The translations under genes and the position numbers were made by a program. A stretch of DNA of 57,694 bases from Desulfarculales bacterium (GTDB lineage: Bacteria > Desulfobacterota > Desulfarculia > Desulfarculales > Desulfarculaceae). Below, one piece after another: positions 51,621 through 57,694 of this stretch. The stretch covers positions 1 to 57,694 of the forward strand of contig JAIRYI010000044.1 in assembly GCA_031267815.1 (NCBI GenBank), in the 5' to 3' direction. Below the pieces are notes generated by a model. It searched no databases. It saw only the letters and a program-made list of their open reading frames with translations, and was not told where the DNA came from. Each line of letters starts with the position of its first letter. Position 1 is the stretch's first letter.

Positions 51621-52580
51621 ATGGCGGAAGATATAAGCAAAGTTATTTTAGTTTCTCTGGAGGCGGAAGACCCTAATATTTTACGTGCCGCCTGCATAAT
51701 GGCCGGAAACTTTAAATTGACCCAGGCGGAACGCGGCCTGCTTAAGGCCCTGACCCACAAGGCCTGGCAGGTGCAGATGGAAGCGGCGCGCGCTTTGGGG
51801 CGTTTGGGGGCGCAAAGCGCTTTGCCCTATTTGCGGCGGATGCTTAAAGTCAGTGATGCTGATATCCGCCAGAAAATTCTTACCGGCGCCGCCGGGGCCA
51901 AAGGAGCGGGCGCGGAAGGTGATGAGCTTAATCCGGAGGTGCGCCGGGCCTGCGCTATTGCCATTAACAGCCTTAACCACAAAATAGCTCAGGATGCTTT
52001 ATTGAGCGCTTTAGATTCGGATCAGCCCACTTTACTCAGCGCGGCTCTGGCCGGATTGGCCAATCTGGAGTGTCTGGAGGCGGGTGAACGTATGATTGCC
52101 CTTTTGGACAATCCTGATCCGGCCTTGCGCCGCGCCGCCGCCGCCAGTCTGGGCAAATTGAGAGATGATAAAGCAATCGATAAACTGATAGCTCTGCTTG
52201 CGGATCAGGACCCGGAAGTGAGGAAAGAGGCTATAATTGCCTTGAACCATCTCAAAAATAAAAAATCCCTGCCCCATATCGCCCGGACCATGGATGACAG
52301 CAGCCCAGAAGTGCGCCGAGTCTGCGCCATTGCCTTGGGGAATGCTCAAACTAAAGAAATACAAATAGTTCAGCCTTTATTAAGAGGACTTGACGACCGC
52401 GAGGCAAGTGTGCGTCAGGCCTGCTTAAGTTCTCTGGCCAATCTTAAAGTGGGCGGGGCTTTGGAAGCCTCCTGCGCTTTGCTGGCCGACAGCCATGATG
52501 AGGTGGCCCGGCAGGCGGCTATGACCGTAGTGGTGCTTTCTCAATACCGGGAACGGCCGGATTATGAAAAGGATTTTTAA
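51621..52580 (+). CDS. HEAT-repeat protein (PBS-lyase-like repeats)
   Basis: The 319-residue protein is built of about nine to ten helical repeats of roughly 31 residues. The pattern D-x-x-P-x-x-R-x-x-A-x-x-A-L-G-x-L is clear, for example NPDPALRRAAAASLGKLRDD, DQDPEVRKEAIIALNHLKN and DSSPEVRRVCAIALGNAQT. No catalytic motif or signal peptide is visible, so it is probably a cytoplasmic protein-protein scaffold. Similar proteins regulate signalling or cofactor attachment, but no partner is evident. The ribosome site is weak. Confidence 0.85.
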   Translation: MAEDISKVILVSLEAEDPNILRAACIMAGNFKLTQAERGLLKALTHKAWQVQMEAARALGRLGAQSALPYLRRMLKVSDADIRQKILTGAAGAKGAGAEGDELNPEVRRACAIAINSLNHKIAQDALLSALDSDQPTLLSAALAGLANLECLEAGERMIALLDNPDPALRRAAAASLGKLRDDKAIDKLIALLADQDPEVRKEAIIALNHLKNKKSLPHIARTMDDSSPEVRRVCAIALGNAQTKEIQIVQPLLRGLDDREASVRQACLSSLANLKVGGALEASCALLADSHDEVARQAAMTVVVLSQYRERPDYEKDF

Positions 52581-52594
52581 AAGTCATTTATGAA

Positions 52595-52660
52595 GTGACT
52601 TCTGACGCCGCCAAGCCTGCGGGGGCGGCCTTTGCCTAGCTGGAGGCGGGAACGAACCCC
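52595..52660. repeat. Intergenic repeat, copy 2 (after the HEAT gene)
   Basis: Shares TGACTTCT-ACGC, GGGGGCGGCCTTT and GGCGGGAACGA with 51430-51489. GCCGCC and GGCGGC can pair. AAGTCA and TGACTT arms flank its left edge at about 52581-52602. Confidence 0.5.
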
Positions 52661-52695
52661 CAGCCAGCCAAAATAAATTTTAGAGGGTATACAAT

Positions 52696-53118
52696 ATGGC
52701 GGAATTGCAAGTTGGTTTAAAGCACAGGGAAAGCATAAAAATTGATCAGAGTTTACTAGTCCCCGCTTTGCCCCCGATTTTTTCCGGCATGGATGATATG
52801 CCCCCGGTATTTGCCACTTGTTACCTGGTGTCATTTACGGAATGGACCTGTATTCAGGCCCTCAAACCCTATTATCTGCCCGGCCAGCGCAGCGTGGGCA
52901 CCTACCTCAGCATTAATCATACTGCCGCCAGCACTCCTGGCATGACCGTGACCATAGAAGTTGAGCTGGTGGAACTCAAAGGCAGGCTGATGCAGTTTAA
53001 AGTCACTGCCCGCGATGATAAAGATATCATCTCGGAGGGGACGCATGGCAGGGCTTTGATAGACTTGGCCCAATTCATGGCTAAAGTGGCGGAAAAGGCG
53101 GCCGGGATACAGTCTTAG
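52696..53118 (+). CDS. Hotdog thioesterase of the FlK (fluoroacetyl-CoA thioesterase) type
   Basis: The 140-residue hotdog protein has T41, E49 and H75 (FATCYLVSFTEWTC, SVGTYLSINHTA). Spacing (8 and 26 residues) is the same as the catalytic T42-E50-H76 of Streptomyces cattleya FlK. FlK hydrolyses fluoroacetyl-CoA; most relatives in anaerobes act on unknown acyl-CoAs. VVELKGRLMQFKVTARD-like strands complete the fold. No fluorometabolism genes are present, so removal of a dead-end or toxic acyl-CoA is more likely. It lies 31 bp before a sirtuin gene in the same direction. Confidence 0.82.
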   Translation: MAELQVGLKHRESIKIDQSLLVPALPPIFSGMDDMPPVFATCYLVSFTEWTCIQALKPYYLPGQRSVGTYLSINHTAASTPGMTVTIEVELVELKGRLMQFKVTARDDKDIISEGTHGRALIDLAQFMAKVAEKAAGIQS

Positions 53119-53149
53119 TCAGTCCCTCTGAGATAAAAGGATAAAAACT

Positions 53150-53893
53150 ATGACTCAGGAAGCGACTTTAAAAAAAGCGGCTGATATTTTGCGCAACACC
53201 AGGCATGCCGTGGCTTTGACGGGGGCCGGCGTCAGTGTGGCCAGCGGCATACCCGCTTTCCGGGGCAGCCAGGGGCTGTGGGAAAAATGGGATCCCCGTA
53301 TTTTTGAAATAAGTTTTTTTCGCCAGGATCCGGTTCAAGGCTGGACTCTCCTCCTGGAACTGGACAAACTTATGATGGCGGCCCGGCCCAATGAGGGGCA
53401 TAACGCTCTGGCCGAGCTGGAGCGGATGGGTATTGTAACCGCGGTTATCACCCAGAATATTGACGGCTTGCATCAGGAGGCGGGAAGCCGCGATGTGGTG
53501 GAATTTCACGGTTCCAGCCGGCGTATGCGCTGTATGCAATGCGGCCGGACCTGGGCGCGGGAAGAGATATCCCTGGACAGCCTGCCTCCCCGCTGTGGCT
53601 GCAGCGGCCTGATCAAGCCGGATGTGGTCTTTTTTGGCGAAGCCATTCCCGAGCAAGCCGGTATCAGCGCCTACGGCGCCTGTAATGCCTGTGAAGTCAT
53701 GCTGGTGGTGGGCACTTCCGCGGTAGTGGCGCCGGCTTCCCACCTGCCGGTCATTGCCAAACAGGCCGGAGCTAAAATCATTGAAATCAATATGGAACCC
53801 AGCGCCCTGGGAAGTTTGTCGGACTTCGTCATTTTGGGAGAAGCCAGCGCCATTCTGCCCCAACTGGTGGAAGCGGTTAAAAAACCGGCTTGA
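53150..53893 (+). CDS. NAD-dependent protein deacylase, Sir2 family
   Basis: The 247-residue sirtuin has GAGVSVASGIPAFRG at 25-39, TQNIDGLHQ at 101-109, the catalytic H120 and a zinc site C128, C131, C149, C151. VGTSAVVAPAS and EINMEPS complete the NAD pocket. The class II/III tyrosine-arginine of desuccinylases (Y-x-x-R) is not obvious: the corresponding region reads MMAARPN. It removes acyl groups from lysines, which suits a cell with high acyl-CoA flux. It probably shares a transcript with the FlK-like gene. Confidence 0.92.
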   Translation: MTQEATLKKAADILRNTRHAVALTGAGVSVASGIPAFRGSQGLWEKWDPRIFEISFFRQDPVQGWTLLLELDKLMMAARPNEGHNALAELERMGIVTAVITQNIDGLHQEAGSRDVVEFHGSSRRMRCMQCGRTWAREEISLDSLPPRCGCSGLIKPDVVFFGEAIPEQAGISAYGACNACEVMLVVGTSAVVAPASHLPVIAKQAGAKIIEINMEPSALGSLSDFVILGEASAILPQLVEAVKKPA

Positions 53894-53998
53894 CAGGCGG
53901 CTTAGGTTGGGGTAATAAAGTCACGGTTGCCGTTGGCGATGCCAACCGGAGAGGAAGGATGCTTGGGCATTGTTCGTCCGCCGGAAGGGTTGCCGTCA

Positions 53999-54089
53999 GG
54001 AGAGATGACCGAGTGGCCGAAGGTGCACGACTGGAAATCGTGTGTACGTCACAAGCGTACCGAGGGTTCGAATCCCTCTCTCTCCGCCA
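53999..54089 (+). tRNA. tRNA-Ser (anticodon GGA)
   Basis: Acceptor GGAGAGA (53999-54005) pairs with TCTCTCC (54079-54085). Discriminator G and an encoded CCA end follow. The anticodon stem CACGA/TCGTG encloses CTGGAAA, anticodon GGA at 54033-54035. A long variable arm (about 54043-54061) and T-arm GAGGG-TTCGAAT-CCCTC are present. Confidence 0.97.
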
Positions 54090-54104
54090 ACTGTACAAGA
54101 CATT

Positions 54105-54147
54105 AAGGGACATAAGCAGACTAACCGCTTGTGTCCCTTGGTTATTT
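54105..54147 (+). terminator. Terminator after tRNA-Ser
   Basis: AAGGGACATAAGC at 54105-54117 pairs with GCTTGTGTCCCTT at 54127-54139 (one wobble), followed by GGTTATTTTA. Confidence 0.8.
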
Positions 54148-54202
54148 TAAATCATTGGTGTAGCGCGACACCTCAAATGAAACTTTTGCGACAATTCAAA
54201 AT

Positions 54203-54541
54203 TTGCCCGGTTTGCACACCTTTGGCGATAGCTTGGCTGACGCCATCTATATGGCCCAGGACGCAATTGAAATGTGGTTGTGGGATGCGGAAAACAAACA
54301 TGAATCCATACCTCAAGCATCCAGTCTGGAAGATATTTTACGGAGATATCCTCCCGGAAACGGTTTTGTCAGCATGGTAGCCGCCGATACGGATGAATAC
54401 CGCCGCCGCAATGACAAGAGGGCGATCAAAAAAACTCTGTCCATTCCCGCCTGGCTTAACTATCAGGCAGAAAAAGCCAACGCCCCGTTTTCTCAAATCT
54501 TGCAGAATGGCCTCAAAAAATATCTGCACGAGCTTGACTGA
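54203..54541 (+). CDS. HicB-family antitoxin-like protein, 5' end apparently lost
   Basis: The frame encodes LPGLHTFGDSLADAIYMAQDAIEMWL, the second half of the HicB RNase-H-like domain. A C-terminal RHH-type segment follows (KRAIKKTLSIPAWLNYQAEKA, FSQILQNGLKKYL). Upstream of the TTG at 54203 the same frame continues as ETFATIQN before a TAG at 54161, but the usual first strand and an ATG are missing. No HicA toxin gene is adjacent. It is either a degraded, orphan antitoxin or starts at the TTG without a good ribosome site. It lies just downstream of a tRNA gene, a common integration target. Confidence 0.65.
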   Translation: MPGLHTFGDSLADAIYMAQDAIEMWLWDAENKHESIPQASSLEDILRRYPPGNGFVSMVAADTDEYRRRNDKRAIKKTLSIPAWLNYQAEKANAPFSQILQNGLKKYLHELD

Positions 54542-54651
54542 CTATCAAGGCATATACTACTTCCGCATGGTCATATCTAGCATGGCAAAGAAAAATATAA
54601 CACATATATACTTGACTTTTTATCACACAGTAAGGAGAAATATTGGCATAG

Positions 54652-55521
54652 ATGCTTCACTATGAAAAATGGGAGGTGAATCCGTTGCTCAAGAACAGGT
54701 CGCTTACCCCTGTGCTTAAATGGGCTGGCGGCAAGCGCCGGTTGCTGGGTTCGTTAATCCCGCTGCTTCCCCAAAGAATTACCGCGTATTGTGAACCCTT
54801 TGCCGGTGGGGGCGCTTTGCTGTTTCAGTTGCAGCCTGCGACCGCCTTCGTTAATGACATAAATGCCGAGTTGACAGGCGTATATGAAGTTATCAAATCT
54901 GACGTCGAGGCGCTTATAACCGCCTTACAGGACTTCACCAATGAAGCCGGCGCGTTTTATTCAGTCAGGGACTGGGACAGAGACAAAGAAAAGTATGCTT
55001 CCTTGTCAGCCGTTAAAAAGGCTGCCCGGATCCTTTATTTGAACAAGACTTGCTATAACGGTTTATTTCGCGTCAACAACGCCGGTGAATTCAATTCGCC
55101 CTTCGGCAATTACCGCAAGCCCAATATTGTAAACGCCCCGGCGCTTCGGGCGGTCAGCGCTTACTTGAATACTGCCGCTGTTAAATTAACCTCGCTGGAC
55201 TATGCGGAAGTTTTAAAAAATTTGCCTCAAGATGCTTTTGTATACCTTGATCCGCCTTATGACCCGGTTTCCGATACTTCCAGCTTTACGGGATACGCCA
55301 AGGGAGGGTTTACAAGAGATGACCAGATCCGTCTGCGCCAATCGTGCGATGAATTGAATTCAAGAGGGCTTAAGTTCATGCTATCCAACGCCGCGACCGA
55401 TTTCATCAAAGAACAATACGCCGCCTATCATATAAGTATTGTTCAGGCTCAAAGAACTATCAACTCCGACTCCGCAAAACGGGGGGGAGTTGAGGAAGTG
55501 GTGGTGAGAAATTATAAGTAG
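54652..55521 (+). CDS. DNA adenine methylase, Dam/DpnM type (alpha class)
   Basis: The 289-residue N6-adenine methyltransferase has KWAGGK at 23-28 and EPFAGGG at 48-54 for SAM binding. DPPY lies at 200-203 and TNSDS-like INSDS near the end. The motif order is that of Dam, so GATC is a likely target, though other sites occur in this family. The ATG at 54652 is listed; a TTG at 54685 has a better-placed GGGAGG and would remove 11 residues. No restriction partner is adjacent. With the HicB remnant it forms a short segment after tRNA-Ser that looks acquired. Confidence 0.88.
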   Translation: MLHYEKWEVNPLLKNRSLTPVLKWAGGKRRLLGSLIPLLPQRITAYCEPFAGGGALLFQLQPATAFVNDINAELTGVYEVIKSDVEALITALQDFTNEAGAFYSVRDWDRDKEKYASLSAVKKAARILYLNKTCYNGLFRVNNAGEFNSPFGNYRKPNIVNAPALRAVSAYLNTAAVKLTSLDYAEVLKNLPQDAFVYLDPPYDPVSDTSSFTGYAKGGFTRDDQIRLRQSCDELNSRGLKFMLSNAATDFIKEQYAAYHISIVQAQRTINSDSAKRGGVEEVVVRNYK

Positions 55522-55578
55522 CGCGTTTACGCGCATTAGCCGCTGACGCCCAAAAAGCCGGCCTGACCCATACCCAAC

Positions 55579-56205
55579 TTAATCGGCGCCGGTTATGTTA
55601 ACGGGCCCGGTATCGTAGACAATTCTTCCCCAGTGATACATCTGCCCCGGCTTGATGACCGCGGGCAATGGGTTGGGTCCGTTTTCAATAAAAGGCTTGT
55701 AGGCGTCGACGGCCAGTTGGGTGCAGTAAAAACGGTTGGGGCTGTTTATTCCCACCAGACCGGTGTAATTGTATCCTTGGCCCAGCCAGCCCCGCGCCCG
55801 TTCCACCGCCGGGCCGCGGCTCTGTTGGGTGGCCCAGGCAGGCTCAATAATCATCAGCCGCTGCGATCTGGACATGAATTCCTCCAGGGTGCTGGTGTGT
55901 ACGCCATTGCTGTCTGATTCCAGCACCTCTTCATTAAGGGCGTCAAAGATAGCCGCGTGGGACAAAGGCATGTTGGTGACGCTGGCGATAAAATTGTCGG
56001 GCATATGAATGCCCCGCACCACCAGCCAGTCGCCGTGCTGCAGGCGGCGGCGCACGGCGGCTATATCACGGGGATCGTTCAGAGTGAATTCCGGATCGGC
56101 AATGATGTTGACCGCGCGGTGACTGTAAGCAAAAGCGCCGGCAGCCAGGGCCCCAGCCGCGGCGGCGCAAATAAAAATATATTTTTTGCCTATTTTAATT
56201 TTCAT
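55579..56205 (-). CDS. YiiX-like permuted papain-fold hydrolase, membrane-anchored or exported
   Basis: The 208-residue protein starts with a signal peptide or anchor (KIGKKYIFICAAAAGALAAG). A domain with H83 in MPLSHAAIFD and C161 in RFYCTQLAVDAY follows; the His-before-Cys order is that of circularly permuted NlpC/P60 enzymes (YiiX/YaeF type). Such proteins are suggested to cut amide or lipid-ester bonds; the substrate is unknown. Its ATG overlaps the stop of the upstream glycosyltransferase, so the two are translated together and may act on the same envelope lipid. Confidence 0.78.
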   Translation of the reverse strand: MKIKIGKKYIFICAAAAGALAAGAFAYSHRAVNIIADPEFTLNDPRDIAAVRRRLQHGDWLVVRGIHMPDNFIASVTNMPLSHAAIFDALNEEVLESDSNGVHTSTLEEFMSRSQRLMIIEPAWATQQSRGPAVERARGWLGQGYNYTGLVGINSPNRFYCTQLAVDAYKPFIENGPNPLPAVIKPGQMYHWGRIVYDTGPVNITGAD

Positions 56206-57338
56206 TGGCTTGCTCCCAAAACTGTGGCCAGAATTTGTCTGGCCGCGTCAGGCTTGCCCAGAGCGGCGGCATTGGCCGCCAGTTCGCTTAACAGGCCTTT
56301 TTCCCGCAGCAGGCGTTCTATGCGCCACATCAGGCCGCTGGCGTCCGGCGCTTTAAGCGCGGCCCGGTTTTCCAGCAAGTAGTCGGCATTGTACTCTTCC
56401 TGCCCGGGTATGGGCGAATAAATCAGCATGGGCTTGCCCATGGCCAGACACTCCACCGTGGTGAGTCCGCCGGGCTTGGTTATAACCAGATCGCAGAGCG
56501 AAAGCAACTCCGCCACTTCATTGGTAAAGCCCAGGGGCAGCAGGTTGGTTCCATAATCCATGGCTCGCATCTGGCCCAACAGCTTATTGTTGTTGCCGCA
56601 CAGCACCACCAGTTGCGGGCCTTTGGGCAGGCCCATGATCTGTCCGGCCAGGTTTTGCATGTCGCCTATGCCGGCGCCGCCGCCCATCAGCAAAAAGCAG
56701 AGTTTGTCAGGGTCCAGGGAAAATTTACCGGCTGCCTGGCGGCGGGCTGCGGCCGGCTCAGCCGGCGGGCTGAAAGACGGCAGCACCGGAATGCCGGAAC
56801 AATAAATATTGGCGTCCGCCAGGCCGCGTTGGCGCATCCGCCATTCATTTTCAACCGTAGCGGTAAAATAGCCGTCCATGCCTTCTTCCAGCCAGAATCT
56901 GTGGGCCACAAAGTCGGTTATACAGCTCCACAGAGGAAGGCTTATCCTTTTTTTGCGTTTCCAGCGGGCCAGCACTTGCTGGGGCATGAAATGGGTGCAG
57001 ATTATATAGTCCGGAGCATAATTGCCGAGTACACGGCGCAGTTGATGATTACAGGCAGACTCCAGCTTACGCCGCATTTTTTCAAAAAAGCCGCCGGCTT
57101 TGCTGTTGTCAAAATGGTTGTAAATATATGCCCATACTTCAGGGTGATTTTGCACCAGCTTGAGATACATGTCTTTATAGGCTTTGCGGAACAGAGCCGG
57201 GGTCAGGGTGAGCAGATCTATGTGCCGCGCCTCATGTTCCGGGAACCACTGCTCAACTCCGGCAGCCAGGGCCTCGGCCGCGCGGGCGTGGCCGTGTCCA
57301 ACGGAAACACTTAATATTAATAAACGCTTGGATTCCAT
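56202..57338 (-). CDS. MGDG-synthase/UgtP-type glycolipid glycosyltransferase
   Basis: The 378-residue GT28-family enzyme begins LLILSVSVGHGHARAAEAL, the SxGxGH-xx-AA motif of monogalactosyldiacylglycerol synthases. The C-terminal donor-binding half has GGGAGIGDM near 212 and TKPGGLTTVECLAMGKPML near 302. These enzymes transfer a sugar from a nucleotide donor to diacylglycerol, making membrane glycolipids. In a diderm this may replace phospholipid under phosphate limitation. It overlaps the YiiX-like gene by 4 bp. Confidence 0.85.
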   Translation of the reverse strand: MESKRLLILSVSVGHGHARAAEALAAGVEQWFPEHEARHIDLLTLTPALFRKAYKDMYLKLVQNHPEVWAYIYNHFDNSKAGGFFEKMRRKLESACNHQLRRVLGNYAPDYIICTHFMPQQVLARWKRKKRISLPLWSCITDFVAHRFWLEEGMDGYFTATVENEWRMRQRGLADANIYCSGIPVLPSFSPPAEPAAARRQAAGKFSLDPDKLCFLLMGGGAGIGDMQNLAGQIMGLPKGPQLVVLCGNNNKLLGQMRAMDYGTNLLPLGFTNEVAELLSLCDLVITKPGGLTTVECLAMGKPMLIYSPIPGQEEYNADYLLENRAALKAPDASGLMWRIERLLREKGLLSELAANAAALGKPDAARQILATVLGASQ

Positions 57339-57694
57339 GGGCTTTATTTTCTCGTTGCTTTGGTCTCATATTTATTTTGGGGTGGCGGCACAGGCATGCT
57401 TCAGCACGCTGTTTAACGCCGGAGGCTCTTCTGCCAATTTGAATTGTATATCCGCTTCCCGGCAGATGCAAAGGAATAAAAGGCCGCAGGAGCCGGTCTG
57501 CCGGCGGCATGGCGCTTAAAGCCGCCTAAGAGGTATTCCCCAAAATTCGGACAGTTTTGTAAGCTTATTTGCATGAATTGTCACTTCGCCTCCCGACGCC
57601 GAAGCCCGCGCTTTGGCGGCCCGGGAACGGCTGCTAAAAATATGCGGTTTGTACATTGTTAACGGCGTGGATGTAAAATTAGCTCTGAACAATG
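57339..57694. other. 356-bp region at the window end without a recognised gene
   Basis: No convincing coding sequence is present. It probably contains the promoter of the - strand glycosyltransferase-hydrolase pair. A GC-rich repeat lies at 57580-57632. The last bases (57633-57694) are AT-rich and could be the start of a gene that lies outside. Confidence 0.5.
57580..57632. repeat. Intergenic repeat, copy 3 (divergent)
   Basis: TCACTTC, GACGCCGAAGCC, GCTTTGGCGG and CCGGGAACGG appear in the same order as in 51430-51489 and 52595-52660. The match is looser than between those two. Confidence 0.35.

Noticed and set aside
57253..57510. 85-codon - strand frame upstream of the glycosyltransferase
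   Set aside because: It overlaps the start of the real gene in another frame and is Arg/Pro-rich without features.
54091..57694. A complete genomic island bounded by a repeat of the tRNA-Ser 3' end
   Set aside because: I found no second copy of the tRNA end within the window and no integrase gene.

Overview
The window looks like a piece of chromosome from a strictly anaerobic, Gram-negative bacterium. Best guess is Desulfobacterota (the former Deltaproteobacteria); genus and family cannot be read from the sequence. The outer-membrane machinery (SurA C-terminus, LptC/LptA/LptB) shows a diderm. Anaerobic life is suggested by an oxygen-sensitive 4-hydroxybutyryl-CoA dehydratase-type enzyme, a 2-hydroxyacyl-CoA dehydratase-type activase, CoA-transferases and Bcd/EtfAB. 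The gene order rpoN-hpf-ptsN-rapZ-EIIA(Man) after lptB is, from general knowledge, typical of deltaproteobacteria. No insertion sequence, CRISPR array or clear prophage was seen.

Region 1 (1-2.1 kb) holds the end of a SurA-like chaperone and a Na/phosphate symporter. Region 2 (2.1-15 kb, + strand) is an acyl-CoA pathway cluster: 3-hydroxyacyl-CoA dehydrogenase, crotonase, thiolase, a long acyl-CoA dehydrogenase, two tandem CoA-transferases, an MFS carrier, then a Bcd-type dehydrogenase with EtfB and EtfA, closed by a strong terminator. Together these can convert crotonyl-CoA to acetyl-CoA or butyryl-CoA. Region 3 (15.7-26.4 kb, - strand) starts at a near-consensus sigma-54 promoter and runs dctPQM (TRAP uptake), a PAS/AAA+ sigma-54 activator, an SDR, a fused CoA-transferase, a zinc alcohol dehydrogenase and a creatininase-family hydrolase. 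It is followed by a separately promoted AbfD-like dehydratase. A promoter-like element before AbfD recurs twice before the hbd cluster, which ties regions 2 and 3 into one candidate regulon: import, oxidation, ring or amide opening, CoA activation, dehydration to an enoyl-CoA, then beta-oxidation.

Region 4 (27-40 kb, + strand) carries pheA, then a ten-gene chemosensory operon mixed with partner-switching parts (two STAS proteins, CheY, CheA, an HPt-CheW protein, CheR, CheD, CheB, REC-PP2C, REC-HATPase). Then come hisD and an orphan DNA methyltransferase. Region 5 (40-44.4 kb, - strand) is one 1422-residue dehydratase activase. Region 6 (44.6-53.9 kb, + strand) is the envelope and nitrogen/PTS regulatory block: lptC, lptA, lptB, rpoN, hpf, ptsN, rapZ, a mannose-type EIIA and rimI, followed by a HEAT-repeat protein, a FlK-like thioesterase and a sirtuin.

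Region 7 (54-57.7 kb) begins with tRNA-Ser(GGA). A truncated-looking HicB gene and a Dam-type methylase follow directly, suggesting a small acquired segment. A - strand pair, a YiiX-like papain-fold hydrolase and an MGDG-synthase-type glycosyltransferase, follows. Short GC-rich intergenic repeats and hairpins occur throughout.
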